Positions 57,475 through 64,000 of a stretch of DNA of 64,000 bases are shown piece after piece. How positions within the stretch are numbered: the stretch's first letter is position 1; the number at the start of each line of letters is the position of its first letter. The notes under the pieces were generated by a model, which saw only the letters and a program-made list of their open reading frames with translations, did not search any database and was not told the origin of the DNA. Origin of the DNA: Liolophura sinensis (Eukaryota; Mollusca; Polyplacophora; Chitonida; Chitonidae); the NCBI RefSeq assembly GCF_032854445.1, contig NC_088303.1, forward strand, positions 8,315,501 to 8,379,500, written 5' to 3'. The translations under genes were made by a program, and so were the position numbers.

Positions 57475-60400
57475 CTGGAAAGCCATTGTTATAAGTACAG
57501 AATTAGAACACATGTGTATGGTTACATCGTGTGAACATTTGTCATACCATGGCTATTTAATACAATTTCTTCTGATTACAAAATAATAGGGCCCAGTTGT
57601 TCAAAAGGTGTATTAGCTAAAACTGGTATTAAGTCATATTTTATGTTTAAAATCTGGGCCAAACCCAGCAGCCCCCAATGTCTCTTGCTTTCATCCACAT
57701 ACTCTACGCTTGGTATTACTTCACTTAAAAATCTGAATTGTCAGGTTTTGGACATGGGGGAAAATAAAAAGCAGGGCCAAATTTTAAAAACTGAAAAGTT
57801 TATCAAGTTTTTTGGCCTGATAATAACTTTAATTTAGGCAGAGATTTTTTTTTACCAATTCAATACATTTTTATTATGTTTAATTACACTGCTCAGTTAT
57901 TTATTTATCTGACCAGTATTCAAGACTACACATAAGAATACTTCAATTATACAGCTATATTCCTCTCAGGTGAGAAGAATCAACCAGAGCCCATGGAAAA
58001 CCTATGACAATCAGGTTGCTGTCAGGCCTTCACACTTACAACTGAAGACGAAGCCAGTATGAGTTGGAATTGAACTCACAGAGACTGCATTGGAGAGAGG
58101 CTCCTGAGTCATTCTGATGCACTAGCACTATTTACACTATTTAAGAATTCTTGAAAAATAACCTCAAGCAAGTTCTACTATGAAAAGGTTTTAATTTCAA
58201 ATCAGATTAAATATAACTGATATCAAATTTGTACATTTCCATGTTTACTGCAAAATGAATACAAGCTGTCAGAGAAAAACCTATGATGTTGTGCTTTCAT
58301 TCAAACTCTCATTCCAGCATAAATACCTTACTCAATGCCATATATGCTTGATTCATCGTCACATAGTTATGTATTATTATTACGCCACATCAGAAAAAAC
58401 ATTAGTGCGGAAAATGCCGAAATATTTGTTTTAAAGGAATTTGTAACACAAATCTGGACGACACATGGTTTTAACACCGTTCTATAGGGGTATTCTTCAT
58501 ATAATTTTAATATTTATACCACCTAGTTTCTCTTGGAATTAAAGTAGAATTTGACTAACCCTAGAAACATGTCTACCATATTCAGTTTGAGGAGGGAGAA
58601 AGCTTAACTGTGAACGCTTGTAAATGTGGTAAACACACAACAGTACCGGTATTTATGGTTTTACTGAACTGTTATTTTGTAGTATCATGCAGGTGTGCTA
58701 TTCCAGGATGTAACCATTTACACATAGTAATACCCAGTAATACATGTACACCAAACTGGCACCTCATGTCTGTCTGACTTACACTGGAGGTAAGGGTCTG
58801 TTCCCTGGCTGTGCTGGTAAGGGTATTCCCTGGGCGTTGGTTAACATTGCTGGACACGCCCGGCTGATTTGACATCTCGCCCTGGCGGGGCAAGATGGAA
58901 GGAACGCCACGGAATTCACGCAATGAGTTCTTGAACTCCTGGGAATTAAGGCAAAACCATAGATATTAATCTACATACATGTACCTGCATATAGTGAGAA
59001 TGGGGAAGAAGTTTGAGAAAGCATTGCATACATGTACATGCATATATAGTGAGCATAGGGAAGACGTTTGAGAAATAATTGCATATATGTATTATTCAGA
59101 TAGTGATACAGTGTACATGTTGCTAGAGGACTGACCAAACATTTAGGAACTTACTAATTTTACACCAGTATCCATCTAACCAACTTGCTGACACTATAAA
59201 TACAGCCTCAACTTTAACGGACAAAATCACAGTGACAGCTAGAGATCACCAAACTAAACTATACTGGTGTTGAAACTTTATTTACTTCAATGGTGATCCT
59301 TGCAACACCATGCTTAATACAAGTTTTCCATGTATACAATGGCTGTCACGGTTTATGAGCACATGTAAGCACAATCATGACAATTAAATATTGAGTGTAA
59401 ACTAATGCCCTTTCTCAGATAAATAAGAAATCTGCTAACTGTAATCTACAGACAAACCTTTGCTGGCTGGATTTGAGCTGCAGTAAAATCTCAATGGCCA
59501 GGACCTCATCAGTCAAAACTTTAATTAGCCAACTTAAAATTCCTTTAGCCTGGACAAAACCAGATTCTGCTCTTGAATTGCCCAAGGATAGTTCTCCTAC
59601 CAGCCTATAACAATAATTTTAGCTTTAACTATTACTGGTAATAATAAAACTCACCGTTAAATCTTCATCCTCATCTATAGCTTCTAGATTCTGGGAACAC
59701 TTGGTGAGATACTCCAATGCCTTACTGTGGAAGGACATCTCTATTTTAACATAATCACTCAGAACTTTCTGAAATAGAAAAGTACATTTGTAAGGCATGT
59801 ATCAACTGACTGGCATTTCAATGCTGCATTCAAGAATATATAACTTATACTGCTAAGAAAACTCCTATGCACAAAAATACACCAGCCCCCTTTAGCAATT
59901 AAATAATTCATGAATTTTTTCCACATTTGATGCACAGGTTTTCAACAAGTGAAAGGTGTATTTGACCTGCAACAAACTTTATGTCATATCTCTTGTATGG
60001 CCCAGTGAGTAATGCTGACATCTCATTGTCACCAAAGCCCTAAAAGAAGAGGAGGCCAGGGCTTCCAGCAAATTCCCTGTCCCAGGCATGGACTGAGCCA
60101 AGGCCTTGCGAATGTGACGATTCAAAGACAAGGCTCTTTACCATGAAGCCCCAATCAGCCCACAGTATGTATTTCGGCCACTTCTTAGAAGCACCAGACA
60201 TAACAATACTTCGCTAAAGAGATTAGAAATAACACAATAAGAATCAATAATAATACAATGTACATACATAAACTTACCAGAATGGTAATACAAATATTTG
60301 TACACAGGAGATTTTCCATTAATATACATGGCATTTTTTAAAAGCATTGTATACATAAAAGTATTTAAACATTTCTGTTAATACAGGACAAAGTCTTTGT

Positions 60401-63400
60401 AACAAGAAATGATGGTATAGAATAGTGTAATAAATGTAATAGATTTTCCATACTGTTTCAAGCAACTCATGATTCTGTACTTGGACTCACTTTCAAATCA
60501 GTGATCTTGTTCTTCTCAAATCTGTTCATGCTATCTTCCAGTTCTTTACTTGACCTGCTGGCATCTTCACTGGCATGCTGTAAAGCATTTTCAGCCTGTA
60601 ACATCAGATCAAGAACTTTCAAATATACAACTAACACATTTAACACACACATATCATGTAACTTTTCTTTGCTTCAAAATCAAATCTACACTCAGCTCTA
60701 CAGGACCATATATATAGAAAAAATATAAAGGTTTTGATGCAAAACATCAAGAGTGAAATTGTGATCTTGAATAAAGAAATTATAGAAAAAGCACCTTAAA
60801 ACGATACTTTCTGAGAGCTTTAAGTTTTGAAGGGAAATCTGAGTTGAAACTAAGCTTATTATATTTAAACCATCATATTTTGTTCTATGTACTTGTTAGT
60901 TTTAATACAGCTTGCTTATTTTGGGGACTGAAAACATCAAAGATAAAATAAGACAAAGCTTGGTGATTAAAAGGGAAGAATGAACATTTTTAGAAAAATG
61001 CTGGACGTTTAAAACAGAGCCCATGAATTTAGAGATGTTAAATTGTTATACGACACTGAAAGCAAAATGGAACATTAGCTCACACAAACATGTAAATGTG
61101 TTTCAGTCTGTAGTCTTAATAAAACACTTTTTCTTACGCATTACATCCTGCAATGTATCTTAATCTAAAAACTGCTCAGCTATAGTCATGCAACAAAACT
61201 ACATTTCAGTGGTGTCACAATTCTCCATTCAGAAGGATCTCATTTTTAAAGGTCTAATGAACAAAAGAGACAAAAAATAACAGAGAACAAAGAAAAAGAT
61301 ACTAAATCACACAACTGGAGGTGATGTAGAAGTTTTTCACGTCTTCACAATACCAAACTGTACCTGAGACTGGACCAGGGTCAAGGCATTAAACAAACAC
61401 AGTCACGCACAAAGAGAAAATAAATACTTTTTACACAACAAGTAAATATAAATTAAGCCAGGCAAAACATTTGACTTCTGATTAATTTCAACCTTGATAG
61501 CGAGAAGCATGCACATCCACACAAAGCTGTTTTGTGTTTCATGTTTTATATGGGCAAATATGGACTGACAATGAGATGCTCTGCCACATAAAATAATGGG
61601 GAGATTAACTGCAGCACACAAAGCATGCAAATGGAAAAGCTGATGGATTGAAGGATACAATTAGGTTGGGGTTTCCGGTGTTCTTTTCCTTGGCTGTCTG
61701 TAGACTCTTCTGCTGCTTCATTTCCTTCTTTCTTGAAGCAATAGCTCTTTTTAAATCCGCCTTTGAGGGAAGCAAAAAAAAAAGTTATAACCACACAGGC
61801 AGCTAAGAAAGCACTTGGATGCTATGAAGAACATCTACAAATGTTAGTACAGTACACGTAAAGTCATAAAATTAACAATACTTTTTAACACTTTGATACT
61901 TAATTTGACAGAAAATAAGTTATTTTACCACAGCTTGAATGTGCGCATTGAATTCTTCACACATGAAATATTAATCAATAAACCTTGAACACACACCACA
62001 GACCAGAAAAAGGTTTTTAAAACTCTGATGAAATCCTTTCTTGTAAAATATTTAATGCAACACAGAATGTATGTCCCAAAATGTGGTTGACTAACACTGT
62101 GCTCAATGGTAATTAGCCTTTAAAACCTACAACATTATACAAGTATAAGTCACAAGGATTGGTCCTGAGTATGTGAAGTGGTCAACAGAAAATTATTTGA
62201 TTCATTCATTGATTGGACTGTACGATAGCTAACATTCCAGACATATGATGGCTGTAAAATGTTAATAGGTGAAAACAGAAAAAAAAACACATGCGTGTAA
62301 AATTTAATTCGGCCTATACAATTAAGGCCGCAGGGATTGAAAACCATTTTCAGGTCAAGGGCTTGTGGGTTTGGTGACAATAAAGGTTCCAAAACTTCTA
62401 TCAGAAAAAAAATTTTGTGAACACCTACAAATTAACAACCTAATCTATTTCCAAAGGATTCACAGAAAAAAAAAATTCAAAACAGTGACAGAGAGTATCA
62501 AGAAACATACCAACCTTAAGTTTCTTGAATACGTTCCCATAATTACTCAGTGGCTTGACGACTTTTGCTTCCAGTCTTTCCACCTACAACAATACATTTT
62601 GCTGAAGTGTTGCTGAGAGAGGTGAACGTTCATACTGAATCATTCACATATGCATGGTAGAAATGAGTAGTAGGATAAACAAAGAGAAATTAGATGAACT
62701 TTATTGCTCAATTTGTGTTGATAAAAAAGAGAAATGGGTAATGACGAATGACAATGCTCTTCCAGGTCAGATACATGGGCACTGTCACATGGATTTTCAA
62801 AACCAATGGAAAGGGAGGCAATTACCTCACATAGTGTCATTTAAAAACTTGAAACATGCAATTCAAACCATCCTAAATAAATAAAATAATTAACTTTCAG
62901 CCTTATTTGTGGCTTCACCCACTCCTCCAAATAGCTCAACCCATCCCCACCAAAACCCTTTGCCTAGATGTAAACTTTAAGAAAACTTTTACAACTCACC
63001 TGAGCTTGTCTGTAATCCTGTACTGTGCCATAATTGCCAGCAAATTCTACCAAACATTTGCGAGTGGAGTGATTTATGCTCTCATTGTCAGCGTAGCTCA
63101 AGACATGTGTGGTCAGGATATCAGCTGTCAAAAGAAAGAGGTTTTACATTTCGCCACACTTTAAGCTGCAATTAAGACTTAGCTTATTGCTTATTTACGG
63201 AATATGGCTACAGTTGTATAAGTGAAATATTCTTGAGTGTGGCTTAAAATACCAATCAAATATATACATAATTAAATATTTGCAGAATATATAGGTTGTT
63301 TCCCTTTGCAAGGATCTGGGACTAATATCTGTCAATAATTAGTCCCAGCAAGGATATACCTCCATTTACAGCAGGTATCTGTACTTTAAATACATATTAA

Positions 63401-63987
63401 GGCATAAGTACCATATGGAATACATTGCTGCAACGAAGTAATACATGTATTCAGCAAATACAGAATAATGTGGACAATTGCCTAGAATCCTAAAATGAAG
63501 TTTAAATGATACAAATTGAGATCATGTAGATTGAATCCAAACTACAGCACACATGTTACATATAAATACCTTCTGCGTTTATTTTCTGCACTTACTGCAT
63601 GTACTACCCACCCACTATAATGATAAATGACAACTAAATAGCACAGCAGTCCAGAATATTGTGCCATTATTGCAAACATATCATGTTTACAAAGAGGGAA
63701 TAATATGTTATTTATTATCGGTTATTTTTTCAAGCACCTGTATTGCATTTTACATTAATATACATATATATATGGATTGCTTAAAAAGCAACCCAGGCTT
63801 CAACAAAATAGGTTTCCTTCACTTTCTGACAGAAATTATAATCTTTCTTTAACAATGAGATCAAAACTTACATTTATCTCTTAATCGAGCATTCTTCCTT
63901 GTGATTGACCCAAATGTTTGACACAGGAAACCAAAGTACTTCTCCACTTGATTAATCCTATCCTGGACAAACTTGGCCTGCCTTTCA
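57385..63987 (-). CDS. CIBAR/FAM92 BAR-domain protein, copy 2 (exons 2-9; exon 1 outside window)
   Basis: Exons in order: 63987-63872, 63124-63000, 62583-62515, 61760-61659, 60595-60491, 59768-59655, 58938-58783, 57474-57385; 877 nt, no in-frame stop before the terminal TGA. Blocks: [81 protein letters not shown]. Exons 2-7 have the same lengths and phases as copy 1, but identity is uneven: 26 of 38 residues in exon 2, 17 of 41 in exon 3, only about 9 of 34 in exon 5, where NPSDRH is lost. The final exons are shorter (156 and 90 nt) and end in an Asp-rich tail. It is partial only because of the window edge; the paralogue assignment (CIBAR2-like or lineage-specific) is open. Confidence 0.92.
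57905..58140 (-). mobile_element. SINE family B in the last intron of CIBAR copy 2
   Basis: The minus strand reads TGACTCAGGAGCCTCTCTCCAATGC, then GTGAGTTCAATTCC (B box) and a body ending near GAAGTATTCTTATGTGTAG. The A box is degraded. It lies in the same orientation as the gene. Confidence 0.65.
58783..58938 (-). CDS. CIBAR copy 2 exon 8
   Basis: 156 nt, phase 0. Encodes EFKNSLREFRGVPSILPRQG then an Asn/Thr/Ser-rich stretch ending TLTSS. Donor AGT|GTAAGT. Confidence 0.85.
59655..59768 (-). CDS. CIBAR copy 2 exon 7
   Basis: 114 nt, phase 0. Encodes KVLSDYVKIEMSFHSKALEY, ending IDEDEDLT. Confidence 0.93.
60491..60595 (-). CDS. CIBAR copy 2 exon 6
   Basis: 105 nt, phase 0. Encodes AENALQHASEDASRSSKELE then DSMNRFEKNKITDLK. 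Confidence 0.93.
60596..61658 (-). other. U12-type intron of CIBAR copy 2
   Basis: 1063 nt; donor GTATCCTTC; near the acceptor the minus strand reads GTTCTTGATCTGATGTTACAG, where TTCTTGAT is one base from the U12 branch consensus with its A 13 nt before the acceptor. It sits at the same coding position and phase as the intron at 45457-46391. Confidence 0.75.
61659..61760 (-). CDS. CIBAR copy 2 exon 5, ending at a U12-type donor
   Basis: 102 nt, phase 0. Encodes ADLKRAIASRKKEMKQQKSL, ending NTGNPNLI. The donor ATT|GTATCCTTC keeps the minor-spliceosome consensus although the protein has diverged strongly. Confidence 0.88.
62515..62583 (-). CDS. CIBAR copy 2 exon 4
   Basis: 69 nt, phase 0. Encodes VERLEAKVVKPLSNYGNVFK then KLK. 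The donor AAG|GTTGGT is weak for a U2 intron. Confidence 0.9.
63000..63124 (-). CDS. CIBAR copy 2 exon 3
   Basis: 125 nt, phase 1 to 0. Encodes DILTTHVLSYADNESINHST, ending VQDYRQAQ. Confidence 0.9.
63213..63267 (+). mobile_element. SINE family B tail fragment
   Basis: GTGAAATATTCTTGAGTGTGG then CTTAAAATACCAATCAAATA matches the 3' end of family B; it lies in intron 2 of CIBAR copy 2, antisense to it. Confidence 0.55.
63872..63987 (-). CDS. CIBAR copy 2 exon 2
   Basis: 116 nt, phase 2 to 1; acceptor TTGCAG, donor AAAT|GTAAGT. Encodes ERQAKFVQDRINQVEKYFGF then TRKNARLRDK. Confidence 0.92.
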
Positions 63988-64000
63988 CTGCAAGAAGAGA

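Noticed and set aside
62654-62884. 76-codon plus-strand open frame
   Set aside because: It lies in an intron of CIBAR copy 2 on the opposite strand, with no known motif.

Overview
This is a eukaryotic, animal nuclear window: genes in many short exons separated by long AT-rich introns, GT-AG junctions, tRNA-derived SINEs and many minisatellites. The protein families and the SINE tails (one recurrent tail resembles TTGAGTACGGCGTAAAACACC followed by AAATAAATA, another reads GTACGACGTTAAACCCCAAG) point to a spiralian (lophotrochozoan), most likely a mollusc. That taxonomic call is an inference and species cannot be named from this window.

Three genes are supported. (1) Positions 8189-24643, minus strand: a complete ESRP/fusilli gene (epithelial splicing regulatory protein), rebuilt from 13 coding exons (2280 nt, 759 aa) with all intron phases consistent. 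It has an N-terminal exonuclease-like region, three RRMs and a fourth C-terminal RRM-like domain. (2) Positions 43026-49611, plus strand: a complete CIBAR/FAM92 gene (BAR-domain protein of the ciliary base), 9 coding exons, 987 nt, 328 aa. (3) Positions 57385-63987, minus strand: a second, divergent CIBAR/FAM92 gene, exons 2-9; its first exon lies beyond the right edge. The two CIBAR genes face each other tail to tail, and exons 2-7 have exactly the same lengths (116, 125, 69, 102, 105, 114 nt), so they are ancient paralogues rather than a recent copy.

An unexpected shared feature is that three introns carry the U12-type (minor spliceosome) 5' splice signal GTATCCTT: one in ESRP (with a textbook CCTTGAC branch site 12 nt before the acceptor) and one at the same position in both CIBAR genes.

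Layout: 1-166 is the end of a BEL/Pao retrotransposon polyprotein. 167-8188 is non-coding, with SINE pieces, a strong hairpin and, next to the ESRP stop codon, a 46-bp degenerate tandem array. 8189-24643 is ESRP, with introns containing a SINE that has a perfect 15-bp target-site duplication and a 22-bp minisatellite. 24644-43025 shows no gene: minisatellites, a (TA)n tract and SINEs. 43026-49611 is the first CIBAR gene. 49612-57384 is the shared 3' intergenic region with SINEs, a 26-bp array and a large 42-bp minisatellite interrupted by a 200-N assembly gap. 57385-64000 is the second CIBAR gene. Most long ORFs outside the listed exons are chance or repeat-driven. No prokaryotic, CRISPR or viral system is present beyond the retroelement remnant.
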